From Aspergillus flavus (taxonomy: Eukaryota; Ascomycota; Eurotiomycetes; Eurotiales; Aspergillaceae), in the NCBI RefSeq assembly GCF_009017415.1, contig NC_092410.1, positions 3,162,001 through 3,226,000 on the forward strand: a stretch of DNA of 64,000 nucleotides. The letters are read 5' to 3'. A program made the position numbers and the translations under genes. Below, one piece after another: positions 11,030-22,545 of this stretch; the stretch's first letter is position 1; each line of letters opens with the position of its first letter. A model generated the notes under the pieces. That model had not been told where the DNA came from and searched no databases. It was given only the letters and a program-made list of their open reading frames with translations.

Positions 11030-11671
11030 CTATCCACAAGATATAGACACGTTGGATGACCCACCGAGTACAAACTTATCGTCAATATGGTGTAGCCTCA
11101 CCTTAGGGTTGCCATCCAGCTTGCCATGAATAGAGACGCCTTTGTCTTGGCTATCCTTGTATAGGAATAATAATGATATCACGTCGGTCTTCTATATAGG
11201 AAGACTAGCTCTTCGACTTTTCCACACAGTATTAGGTGAAGTAATAATTCCAAGAAGCCATACCATGACTGGGATCACAATTCACTGCCAGTGTACGCCA
11301 ATATGCACGGCACTCGTCTGGGCCTGACCCGTAGCTTTGGATTCGCTTGCTGGATAAGCCGGCGAAGTCAGCTTCATATCACGAAAGGTTTGGGTTATTG
11401 CTGCCGCGATATTATTCATGGCGCAATGAAGTTTCTCAACAGATTTGGCTGTGCAGCCAGTGATATTAGAATAGGCAAGAACCTGTATTAAACCGGTACC
11501 AGCGTAAACAGCGTGGGGGTTGGAGATAAGTTGCACACCAAATCGCCGGTCTATCTGCGCATTGCCGCTGAAGAGGTCCCTCACAAAGTCACCGATTGCC
11601 AAAGCTGATTCTGAGGAAATTGTGAAATTCGTGTTAGGTTGAACTCCCACCTTGCAGGGGCACGCAGCGAC
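11030..11671 (-). pseudogene. Relic of a DUF3176-like fungal membrane protein
   Basis: The minus-strand frame reads through NTNFTISSESALAIGDF, LIQVLAYSNITGC, LHCAMNNIAAAITQTFRD and VHIGVHWQ. A TGA (11282-11284) follows, then IVIPVMVWLLGIIT, TVWKSRRASLPI, a TAG (11192-11194), then KTDVISLLFLYKD. In the fungal DUF3176 family the C-terminus is an aromatic W-W/L motif, a final membrane helix, an Arg-rich VP-W-K-S motif and a LLFxG end. Both stops fall where the family has Trp, so TGG became TGA and TGG became TAG. No ATG or N-terminal membrane region is found upstream; an in-frame TAG sits just before 11671. This is a truncated, dead copy. The family assignment comes from pattern memory and should be confirmed. 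Confidence 0.6.
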
Positions 11672-12974
11672 CTATTGACTGCGCAGAAGCTACACGCCGG
11701 GGGGTTAGTAGCTGGGTGGGCAACCACCAGCAAATCTCTCCTGCTGTATGTTTTCTTGCCGCTTTGCCTTCACTCCGTTGAGCCTCTCTTACCTAAGATC
11801 GTTTATTGCTAGATGATGCAAGGGGTGTAGGTGTAGGGGCTTAAACCTTGATCAGTCGAGTACTGCAAGATTACAAGTAAACAAAAGCAAGTATCGCATT
11901 CCTAAGCGATCATGTCCAATTCCTGGCGATAATTTGCTACTTAAAATGTCAGTATACCCGGGAGATCGAGCTCTATTGACCGACACAGCCATATTTCTAA
12001 TTGGAGAGACTCTATTGATCCATAACGTCTCTGCCACCTCCAAATAAGCCCATACCTACCATAACAAGCGAATATATTGTATTTTAAGCATTGTTTTTAA
12101 AAGCTAAGTTCCCATGTTCCCACATCTCGAGTGATGGGATCCATGTAGAACTGATAACTACTGCGTGGTCGTTCCAGTTGATAGTAACTGACCGGGGTTT
12201 ATCGTCTCGCTGAATTTCTTTCTTGGTCTTAGACAGATAAGGTCTGCTGAAAACAGCTGTCGCTGCCGTTATGATGTGTTTGGATGCATATCCAGGTTGT
12301 GTATTGCCATAACTGTAAGTGGTGGAATAGTGAGCCTGTACGATCATCGCAAACGATTACACCCTCACAAAAGCTTCATAAATACACCCATATCTGGCGG
12401 TCTCACACAGTAGTCTCGCCAGCTTCCAACCTCATACATGGATGCATAGATTGAAAGTCGCAGAGCGCTTGCGTCCGTCCCACATCCTTTAGTGCAAAGC
12501 CATCAATACGTGTAGACTCGTTCTCACTCATCAGCAGCTCCCGCGTCTTCTCTATAACACTCCAGTATCGCACAGCCTAAGCCTCTCAAACTCCTTGATA
12601 CTCGCCAGAGATGACTCGACATTTTGAATAAACTATTCACAACTGCGGGTTTCTACCGGCTGAGTAACTTTCAAACGCTTGACAAGGCTGATTTCACCCG
12701 CATTGTATATACTCCCTCCAAGACGCCATACCGTGATCAAACTACTCCTTCCTGGTCCTCGGAACCAGGAAAGGTTATGTAGGATTATACTCTAGATGGT
12801 GCCCTGTTAGATAGACGGTATCTGAGCAGTAAAGTATTTGATTCATGCACCACGACAAGTCTTAAACATACATTGAAACCAGCAATACATAATTACAGGT
12901 AGTCAGCAAAGCTAAATACGATATCAACTAGCATAAAGATAACGAGACGGTGCCACGAGGATCAAAACAAGCAA
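11672..12974. other. Gene-poor spacer with one copy of a dispersed repeat
   Basis: No supported gene. An 87-codon open frame at 12084-12347 (minus) has no recognised motif and no Kozak or intron support. The segment contains repeat copy A at 11945-12010. Confidence 0.5.
11945..12010. repeat. Dispersed repeat, copy A
   Basis: About 66 bp beginning AATGTCAGTATACCCGG and ending TTCTAATTGGAGAGAC. It is nearly identical, apart from scattered substitutions and small indels, to 19466-19530 in the same orientation. Both copies lie in gene-poor DNA, suggesting fragments of one transposable element family. Confidence 0.75.
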
Positions 12975-14267
12975 TCAAAAAAGCTTAAGGTTCTCAAAGA
13001 TATCCGTCAATCCATTCGCATCCTCCTTGGTTTTCTCCGGCACAATGTTCACTGGAGAGACAGGATATTCGCCGGGGACCCGAGGAAAGAGGACACGGCC
13101 TTTCGGTGTTGACATACTCTCGACGGGGGTCCAGTAGGCCTCGGACGACACAGACGGCGATGCAGGCGGTATGATCAAACGCTGTTTCGAAGTTGGCTTT
13201 GTCTTTCGTGAGCGTTCAATTGGAGTTGGGGTTGGGGGGTCGCTGTAGTCGTCATCAGGCGTTCCAGATGCAGAGCTTGAAGGAGAAAGTCCAGGTATCG
13301 ATTCCGCATCGTCGTCTACAGTCACGATATCCTGGTCGACAACGGACTTGCTCGTAGTATTTGGCTCAGAAGGTGACAATTTGTTATCCCATGATTGAAC
13401 ATATCCTTGAGCCCATTTGTACCATCTGTCTGGATCTGAAGGGAACTCAAAGAAGAGTGGAATAGACACTTGGGACCGCTTCTCGGGGCTCTGGAGGCCC
13501 TGTGAAAATTGGCACCAAACGTTGGCACGTTGGTAGATTTCATCGAGATCAGCTTTAAACCATTCTGTGTGAGTCGCGTTGCACTTCAGACATGCATGCT
13601 TGTATCGATGCCGAGCGAACTCCAGCTGCACTACCCTTTCGAATACCTTCGAGTTTGGACAGTAGAGGGACCTTTCTTGCGTAAAATTCGGATAACATTT
13701 CACATGTTGACTAGCCCTTCGCGAAGGGCTGTCAGTGTGTCCCAACTTGCACATGCCCTCCGCCTCTTCACACTCAAAGATGTACAAATAATCTCTCTTC
13801 TTCTCCCACTTGTGGGTAATGAAGTTTTGACTTATCTTGCCGTCTATCAACCGATTAAGTTCCTGGGTGAGCTCACCCCTGACCAGTTTGTCGATCTTGG
13901 CAGTTTGATAGGGTGTGAATTCGAACTTGGGACTTCCCTTGTCATCGTTCGACTGTGCATTGACTAGCGGCTGAAGCTCGGCATTCCACTGGTGCACGGC
14001 TGCTTCTATCGTTCCTTCTAGTCTGCTTTGATGCCAGCAGATAGTAAGCTCGGCCAACTCCTTTAACATCTGTTCTTTCGTTTCATTATCAATCGTAGTC
14101 TTGTAGCTCTTCTGAAGTTCTGCGTGTAGTTCGTCGATCCGGGAAACATCATACAGCTTCAAGCTGCAGCGTTTTCCACGACTCGTGTATGCGGCACACA
14201 CAGTATATTCGGGGTGTGAAGGCGATAAAAGACAAAATGGAATGAAACTTTTCTTATTTGTCGGCAT
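12975..14267 (-). CDS. T5orf172 / GIY-YIG-like domain protein
   Basis: A single exon of 430 residues starting at the ATG at 14267. The core, about residues 155-250, reads KKRDYLYIFECEEAEGMCKLGHTDSPSRRASQHVKCYP, then VFERVVQLEFARHRYKHACLKC, then HTEWFKADLDE. This is the layout of the T5orf172/MUG113 domain: a Tyr-Ile-Phe strand, a K-x-G strand, an R..QH helix, the E-x-x-H/E-rich helix and a W-F end. The family belongs to the GIY-YIG superfamily and is linked to DNA binding or cleavage; in fungi its role is unknown. The N-terminal 150 residues are Lys/Glu-rich helical and the C-terminal third is a disordered Ser/Pro/Thr tail. A CLKC motif may bind metal. It stands alone between two decayed regions. 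Confidence 0.8.
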   Translation of the reverse strand: MPTNKKSFIPFCLLSPSHPEYTVCAAYTSRGKRCSLKLYDVSRIDELHAELQKSYKTTIDNETKEQMLKELAELTICWHQSRLEGTIEAAVHQWNAELQPLVNAQSNDDKGSPKFEFTPYQTAKIDKLVRGELTQELNRLIDGKISQNFITHKWEKKRDYLYIFECEEAEGMCKLGHTDSPSRRASQHVKCYPNFTQERSLYCPNSKVFERVVQLEFARHRYKHACLKCNATHTEWFKADLDEIYQRANVWCQFSQGLQSPEKRSQVSIPLFFEFPSDPDRWYKWAQGYVQSWDNKLSPSEPNTTSKSVVDQDIVTVDDDAESIPGLSPSSSASGTPDDDYSDPPTPTPIERSRKTKPTSKQRLIIPPASPSVSSEAYWTPVESMSTPKGRVLFPRVPGEYPVSPVNIVPEKTKEDANGLTDIFENLKLF

Positions 14268-17200
14268 AGCTAGCTATCTTGGCTGAATATCTCCCACTTT
14301 GCCCAGTGGACGATAGGGGCCTGGGGTTGACCTTGCTTATTATATGGCGCTCAGCCCCCTGCCCGAATCAAAAGCAGTGCCGGAGATCCGAGAGAGCAAG
14401 AAAAGCGCCCTGCGACCCCTGCGGCATCGACGAACCCCTCTCAATTTTTGCCAAAGGATCACTACCCCGGCCTAGGTGAGCTCGTCTGCGAGTCATGTCC
14501 ATTTTCACGAAAACAGGATTGGTCCGGGGGTACGGGCGAGCTGTCGGTCGGCGGCCCGTCCCAACAGCGTGGTGGATACGACGAGCTACTAGTAGTCTAG
14601 TACTTTGATATCAGGGGGCTGGGGCTGGCCGAACTGTCGGATTTGTTCACGCGGACAGTGTCGATCCCATATCGGTGAGGGGAAGATAACATTTGATTGG
14701 CTGAGCAAGATACTCCATGCGTCGGTTCCTGCAGGTCTTGTTAACGCAATAGTCTTTTGGTGCTCGGAAGGCCGCTGCCATCTGGACAGGACTTTTGGCG
14801 ACATCACGCTTGTGACGGAGGTTATCGGCTTATCCGTAGGCAAAGGCAGGGTCCGGGTGTTTCCCAATTCGCACTGCCAAGCGCGCCGGTGCCTGGAGTG
14901 AAGGCACTAGGTAGCTAATCACAGTCAAAAGCTACAAGACAGCGGACACTAGACTTTATGGCTAGGTAAGACAGCTAGGTCGCATGGGGCACAATAAGGG
15001 CAGGTAAGCCGGCATGGAGAATTTCACCCAGTCTATTCCGTACTCGCCCTAATCTCACCCAAGTCGCGCGACGGTAGAGCAGCCTCACCCAGTGTCAATG
15101 CCATCGAGCCCGAGCACCATATTGCAAATGGTACTTTCTCCTCAACAATGCGTGGTTGGTTTTCTAATTTTGGGGAATTGGGAGATGATGAAAAACTGCG
15201 GGAGCCCAGTTGAGCGCATCCCCTTGAGATCTTGTTCTCGGGGTAGACACATCAAGAGTCAAGACCCGTATTCCAGTCTTGCATGAATTCTTGGATCCAT
15301 TTCCATAGCTTAGAAGAAACGACAAATATATCTTTCCGAAGTCTCGGTTGATTGTTGACGGTATACTGTGTTTTCCATTCGGATATCAATGTAAGCTTCC
15401 TAGCTATTGTGTTTCTGAAATCCTTGTTCTAGAAATAGTCTTTTTCATCCTTTTCAATTTTCGGGGTTGGCCGATCCTCCTCTTGAACTTCGCTATAAAG
15501 CTGGATGTAGTGAGGTAAGCGCCGTTGTTGTAAGAAGTACTCCCTCACGTTCTCTTCAGGGTCATGTTTGAAGTGCCATATAGCTGATTGCATGCCCAGT
15601 CGCAATTTGAATCATCATCTCCTTCTATAAAATTGATCCATAAAAAGTCGCATTTTGCCAATGAAATTGTCATGAAAGGAATGGCTTTGCTACAACACAA
15701 ACAATAACCATCAAATCATTCCGGAGTACATCTCATTATCGTCCGGGAGACCCACGTGTGGGTCCAAGACCAAGGCTCTCGGTCGGTCCTGGAGGGTTTT
15801 CGGTTCTACACCGATCATTGTATGATAAGTGCTAGCTACCCTTATTCATGAAAGCTTCAGGAAGCATGTGTCACCTATCTACGTGCGATGCCGATATCAG
15901 TTCAACTAGGTTCACCAGGAATGACTTCCGAACGAGACGTTCACATTGGACAGTCTTTATGCGTGCTGTGCAGACAAGCTGCAACTATTGGATCATATAT
16001 CCTTGGTGCGTCCTGCTTTGTTTCATAGCTTTGGCCCGTCTAATCCGTTGACAGATCTAGATCAAAAATCGCATACTGTTCCTGACTGTAAATATCTATG
16101 CGGACGCTGTTCCTATTCGCTGTACTCTATGGTCTGGTTTTATACAGCGTGCTACGACGTTCTGCAGAATAGCTACGAGCCCTTCGAGAAGCCTACTACC
16201 AAAGATCTATGAAGGTTCGCTGATGCAACCAGGCCCGTTTATAAATGCGAATATAAGGAATATAAGGAAACTATATTGGTTATGGAAGGACTCTTCAGTA
16301 TGTACACGAGAGAAATTATTCAAGATAGTTTTAGATAAGATTTGTTAGGGTAATTACTCAGTGAAATAGTAATTATGATCTCTGAACTAATATCTCTATG
16401 CTGGTACTTGACTATACTTGGCGAGATATGTTGGTTGATTGAACTTCTGAGGGATAAAGGTGGAATCCAGAGTAGGCGGCTAAGTTTAAAGCCAGAAATT
16501 TGGATGTCTAAAATAAAATATCGTGGAATCTCTTACGTGGTATAGCTTAGTAGTAAACCGCTCGAATTAATAAGTACTTTTAAACAATACTATATTAAGC
16601 TATTTGTTAAGATTAGTAAGATTATTCTGTCAGGCGATTGCATCGGTATATGTGGGATATAATTTGTTGGTTATTTGTTGAATTTTAAATTGAATGGTTT
16701 GTTATGGTATAAGGTTCTGGACGCGAGAAAGATTGATTTGGAGGTATCTATGAGCTGTATTGTATGTTTGTCCAGCAGTAATAGAGGAGCGGAAGCTAAT
16801 AAACGTAGGGTCTGTTTATAAGAAGTATTCAGCTTGTTTTAGGTGGCTTATCTCTGTATAGAGCTTGGAGCTCTCCTTTCCCACCTAAATTCTATCTATG
16901 GAACTTTTTCCAAGCCCGAGGTAAATCTCGCTTGGAATACTTTAAAATTAATTTCTATATCCAAGAAGTACTTGTCTGCTGTGCTAACGCTAAGATGGTT
17001 AGGATCTATGGTTTCTCAGATATATTGGAAGCTTTTAGAGAGTTTATTGATATAATGAATCGATGTATGAGCAATAGCTATAGGCACTGGATTTATTTTT
17101 TGTTTAATAAATATGAATATACTAAAGCAGCTTGGGTCTGAAAATTTAGGCTTTGCTATGGGCTAGTATTTAATTTTATTTTAGTAGTAAGTCGTTCTTT

Positions 17201-20200
17201 TCCCGTTGTTTTATCTATAGCTTTCTAGTAAGCTCCAAACTTCACTAGGGAGAACTATTATATTTGGATCTTGATTTCCAGCTCGGATCATTGATTAATA
17301 TAAGTATTATCCTTTGGTCAGGGATGGCGACGGTGCTATTTCGGGGGTTTTTCATGATGGATTAAATCCAGCGACAAGGGGCGTTTCCGACATTGGAGTA
17401 ACCTGCAATGACCAACATGACGTCGGGCCGTTGGGGTCTCTGCCTTCGGATGTACGCATTGAACCCCCAGCAGTCCCTCCCGGTCAAGGCTCGATCTCTA
17501 GTACTTGGTACATGACAAAGGTGTTTCTTAAAGGCCTTCTAAGGGTATATGTGTGTAGGGATAAAGAGTAGTTATACCATCCCTGTCTGGGTCTTCTACT
17601 ATATTACAGCGATGGGCATATTGAATCGATTGGACAGGTGTGATGGGATCACGATATTAGTCAGGAGACTGTTAAGTCTATATACATTGAGAACGGTGTG
17701 GTTGATGGATGAGAATATATCAAGGACATTCGATGTGGCATTTATGATATTGACCTTAGGGTAGAAAGAACTTGATGCCAAAAGCTACCAGAGTGTGGAA
17801 TCATTGTTTGGTGGTTTGGCCAGGTTGGTGACAGAATACTCACATATGACGACTAGGAAGAAACGCAAAATACAACTTTGGCTCTTTCCCAAAGACCCAT
17901 GAGGACTCCGTCGGTAATCAGCGACATTATCCTGTCATGATTAGTTATAAGGCAAGAAGTAGTTCACCTTCACGTACCAGTCAGATATTAACTTCGAATA
18001 GTTGCAGCCCTCTAGGATTTTGCTAAGGGTGAGGTAAAGGCGATCACAAGAATTGGTAAAGTGTATTGGGAAATTTTTTCTATGCTAGGGTAAGCTTCTG
18101 GCATAGGCGATGACAGTCCTTTATAGCTTAAGGAAAGTGGCAGTGCCCAAGCCGTATGGCATTGATGTCTCGAGTATAGTAAGTAGAAAAAAGATGCTAT
18201 TTCCCAGGAGGGGTAAACTTTGTAATCATGGATGTCATGAGCCAACCAGCCCAGTTAGCCGCCTGGCCATGGTTGCTTCTGAGCACAGAAGAGGCGATTG
18301 GCATCGATGAAAGCAGGGATACTCATCCCACTACATTGCTCTACCCAATCAGCAAACTAATTCTAACCGCCAGCAGGCTCTTAGGTGAATTTCAGCGTCG
18401 ATAGATCTCACCAAATCATGGGTTCGGATTTGCTCAGGTACAGCTCTAACACTTGGTATGTGTATTATATAAGTTAGTATTTGTATGACGTCTGCATTTC
18501 TAGAGCATATCTGCCCACGTTGTTTTGGGTGGGACTTTACCAGAAAAGCAATATGGATGGCCACAGTTTTGTCTACTTTTGAGACTGTCAGACCACGAGA
18601 CTCGGATTCTCTGGCAGTCTCTATCCAGTCATCATAAGCTACGCGATAGGCATCTCTTGTAGTGTCTTGTATATCATTCGCAACGCCCCACCCCCCAACA
18701 ACAGAATCTGTAGGGAGGGAGCATCTGAGCCATGATTTGAGTTTTTGGCCGGTCTCGAAAGTGATCTTCACCCTGCGATGGATTGTACGAATACACGAGA
18801 AAAACAAGCTGTCATGCGTGGCTTCGGGAGTGGAGGTAGGGAGATGTTCCTCCTGAGAATAATAAACTATAGGGCGCCTTCCGCTTCCTTACTTGACGAA
18901 TAATTTAACACTATTTGAGATGATGATCATCAGTTTAGTCGATAAGGGAGAGGTTGTATATTAAAATCCAGAAGAGTATCCACTTACAGTCTATTACTTT
19001 CTGGTAGATAATTTCTCGAGCTGGCTACCAGAGTAATTTCAAATTTTTACCTCGTTGGGGCTTAGGGTGATCGATCTCAACAATCCGAAGCCTCGCTTCC
19101 TCAATGTTCGACTGCTCTTAGTAGGAGACTTTATTTATCTGGGTATTGGTGAATGCAATGAACTCCCGGGTTCGGACCCGAACAGCATTCAGCCACTCGA
19201 GCTGTTCTTCGTCATCAAAAAGGCCTTCTATACGATCTTTCCCATAAAGAACCAGAACGGCCAAGGTTTGTTGAAATTATACGAAAACCCCGCAACAGAC
19301 TGTATGATCGAGTCCAGTCTCTTGTTCGAAAGCCTTGCACATATTTATTGGCACTGTAACTAGGCTTTCAAACATCAATCAAAGAGTGATATCTGAATAA
19401 TACCCACTGAACAATGAAGTGAGTGATAACGGAAATCTAGTAGGACAATCACTCGATCAAACTTGAATGTCAGTATACCCGGTAGATCAATCTGTTGACC
19501 GACACCAGCCACACTTCTAATTGGAGAGACGGACAGTCCCCGCACGGTCAACCGTGGTCGGAAGACCTGCCGAGGGGAACGGTGAAGACTCGGTGGGCCG
19601 AATGGGTCCCGAGAATCCTATTCGGTGTTAGTCTGTATTGACCATCCGATTCTGCACAAGAGATTCTCGAAGGTAGATAAGCCGGTTAAAGGTAAGGATC
19701 CTGAGTGTTTCCATGTCGGAAGAGGTTCATAATGGCTGTACTTGATTAGTCTATATTCCCTTATCACTACATGAGTTGAACTGCTCCAATTGGAGTTATC
19801 TAAGCTCAATTTTGATAATTGCAACAGTACAGAAAAAATTCCCACTCGTAGCTTTCAAGGACTACTCTCCAGGACAAAACTACATTCAGTACTATCCCAA
19901 ATCTTTAATATATTCCTAGATAGGACCATAGATCCATCGCCCGCAGAAACCGGGAGAACAAAACGGAGCGAAGAAAAAATTTGCACCACACTAGTCTAAT
20001 ATTCGAATTAGTATACGTATAATCATACAATGATGCCCAAAATCGCAAATTGTCAAAACCTTCACGAGGGGTATTCCGTACCGTGAGGGGTACAATTGAC
20101 ATCTCCAATATGCTTACCGTCTAGCTACACGCTATTGGACAAGTTTTGTTTTCTTTATCGCAACTTTTTCATCGAGTATCCACTGTTGATACACGGTAAG

Positions 20201-20717
20201 TCTGGTGTGGTGGGCCGAGGTATCACGTAATTTTTACCGTACTTCGTTGATGTGCACGGGCCAGTTAATTAGATTAGAGGTTTGCATTCGTTGCTACCCT
20301 CATGCTCAATGCTCATGTAATGATTTGCTATGAAAAATCAGAAGAGGTTTGGTTCTAGTTGTAGTAAGTTAATATGTGTTGTGTCTGGGGCAGCGTACAA
20401 CTGTTAAGCTGAAATAAGATGTATGTCTCAACTGGTATGATGCGGTTATATATATAAACAGATAACAAGTGCATAGTAGTAGCTCATCAACACTATCGAC
20501 CGGATGATGTCAATGTTGAACTTGTCAAAGGAATAAGAGCTTAGTAACATTAAAATTGGATTGAATCTATAAAGTCTAATAACCCAACCGATATACATAT
20601 GTACATATAGCCGATGTGATAATAAGCGTCAAAATCATAAACGAAACCCACAGTATTCACCCGCATCCAGCCTCATACTGTGACCCGGGTCTTAACTGTA
20701 AGGATAGTAACCTCCAC
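14268..20717. other. 6.4-kb gene-poor region
   Basis: No gene could be supported. The 14.3-15.3 kb part is of ordinary composition and probably carries the upstream region of the T5orf172 gene. From about 16.2 to 17.3 kb the DNA is AT-rich. Scattered open frames of 60-152 codons (the longest at 18349-18807, minus) lack recognised motifs and splice support. A dispersed repeat copy lies at 19466-19530. The overall picture is of decayed repeats, which is inference. Confidence 0.55.
19466..19530. repeat. Dispersed repeat, copy B
   Basis: Starts AATGTCAGTATACCCGG and ends TTCTAATTGGAGAGAC, matching 11945-12010 in the same orientation, 7.5 kb away. Confidence 0.75.
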
Positions 20718-22545
20718 TTACAGTCTGGCAGATCCACTCAGCTTGGCGGAGATCAATCTGCCAATCTCGGGATCGACCTTGTTAAACAAGTCAATGACAC
20801 CGGTCCTCAAGTCCGCGGGGAGGGTCACGAGAGTTTCCGAGATGTTTGATGCGCACAGTCTCCTTTCGGCATCATCAAAGACGTTTCTCCACAGAGCTCT
20901 CGGCTGTACGTAATCGGCTTCGGTCACAGGAATATTGTTCAATCCCAGAACAGCTCCCTTGAGGAACTCTCCATGGCGCACGTCTTGTGTGGACCGCTGG
21001 CTCTGAACTGCAGGAGTGAACATATTTGGGTTATAGTTTGGCTCTGCACCGTAGTTGCTGGTCTGAGTCAAACCGTCACGCTCAAAGGGAGCATACACAG
21101 GCGCCACGGGACGGTTTGGTGGCAGATGAGTGTAGTTGGCTCCGAGACGATAGCGTTGGGCGTCAGGGTAAGCAAACATACGGGCATGGAGCACTGTTGA
21201 AGGGTTGATTAGCACTAGATTCGAGATACGTTTAGCGTAATGAAACAGAGGTATCACATACTGGGATCCGGCGTGTAGGTGATACCAGGAACCATGTTGG
21301 ATGGAGAGAATGCTGCCTGCTCGATTTCGGCGAAGTAGTTGGCAGGCTAGATATTTGCATTAGTATGGGATGCAGCTCAGTTGGAGTCGGAGTAGCCCTT
21401 ACATTTCTATTCAATGTCATCTTGCCAACCGGAATGAGGGGGAAGTCCTTGTGTGGCCAGACCTTGGTAATATCAAAGGTCATCAGGCCGGCCTTCTCGG
21501 CCTCCTCAGGCTTCATAACCTGAATGTAGAGACCCCAGACAGGGTAGTTCTTACGTGCGATCGAATCGAACAATTCCGTGGTATGGTAATCGGCATTGGC
21601 ACCAGCAAGGCGTGTAGCTTCGTCTTCGGAGAGATTGCCGACGCCTTGCTCGGGGCGGAAGTGGAACTTGCAGTAATTGAAGGATCCATCGGGAGCGACC
21701 AGCTTGAAGGTGTGGAGACCGAAACCAGTGATACGGCGGACGGAGGAGGGGATACCGCGGGAGCCGAACAGATGAAGAAGACCGTGGACACTCTCGGGGC
21801 TGTTGACATGAAAATCCCAGAACTTGTATTGACGTGAGCAATTGCAGAGACCTAAGGAGCAGGTGTTGCCCTTACCATCGTGAAATCATGTGCGTTGGTT
21901 TGAGGGTGCTTTTTATGAGCGCGGTTGACTGCCGGGAACTTGAGAGGATCCCGCACCCAGAAAACGGGCTGCTATGGTTAGTATAGCTGTTGCAAGTATC
22001 TCATGTGTATGTGATGAATCATACTGTGTGATTGCCGACAATATCATGGTTACCCTCCTCAGTGAAGAACTTCACACCGAAGCCACGGACATCGCGAACC
22101 GTGTCGGCACTACCCTTCTCACCACCGGTGGTACTGATTCTGCAAAGAACCGGCGTCTTCTTGCCAACTCCGTTGAGGAACTTGGCACTAGTGAGATGGG
22201 AGATGTCATGGGTGACTTCGAACTCTCCCCAAGCACCAGCTGCTTTGGCATGGACAACTCTAAACAGAGTAAGCACACAAGCCAGGTACAAGTGATTGAT
22301 TGTCTGAAATTACCTTTCTGGGATTCGCTCACGGTTGAAATGAGCCAGTGTCTCGAGAAGCGTCGTGTCGGCAAGGGTGGTCAAGCTACCACCACCGAAA
22401 GTTGGGAGAGTCGTGGAGACCGAGGGGTCCGAAATAGGCTGCCCTACAAGTGCAGCCGTCAGCCAAGGTTGGTTTGTTATGTTTTACCAAGTGATCAATG
22501 CTTACCCTCAGCCAAAGTGTACTGACGTGGTGTCTTCGGGATCAT
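20718..22545 (-). CDS. Catalase, small-subunit type, with PTS1-like ARL tail
   Basis: Seven exons on the minus strand (22545-22506, 22443-22314, 22259-22025, 21968-21876, 21822-21403, 21346-21262, 21193-20718) give 492 residues with every phase closing. Catalases convert 2 H2O2 to water and oxygen with haem. Key residues are visible: His60 in [19 protein letters not shown], Asn133 in [15 protein letters not shown] and the proximal haem ligand Tyr343 in [15 protein letters not shown]. The length matches the small-subunit (about 500-residue) clade without the C-terminal flavodoxin-like domain. The protein ends SGSARL; ARL fits the [SAC]-[KRH]-[LM] PTS1 consensus, predicting peroxisomal import. 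There is no signal peptide. It is divergent from a GMC oxidoreductase that also has a PTS1, so it probably detoxifies that enzyme's H2O2. Family resemblance extends to cluster catalases such as EasC, but nothing here indicates an ergot pathway. Confidence 0.95.

Noticed and set aside
12084..12347. 87-codon minus-strand open frame
   Set aside because: No motif, no neighbour support and close to a repeat fragment; likely chance.
18349..18807. 152-codon minus-strand open frame
   Set aside because: No recognised domain, no clear splice partners, and it lies in the decayed gene-poor zone; not supportable as a gene.
19055..19363. 102-codon plus-strand open frame
   Set aside because: The only starting codon context is weak, no motif is recognised, and it sits next to a dispersed repeat.
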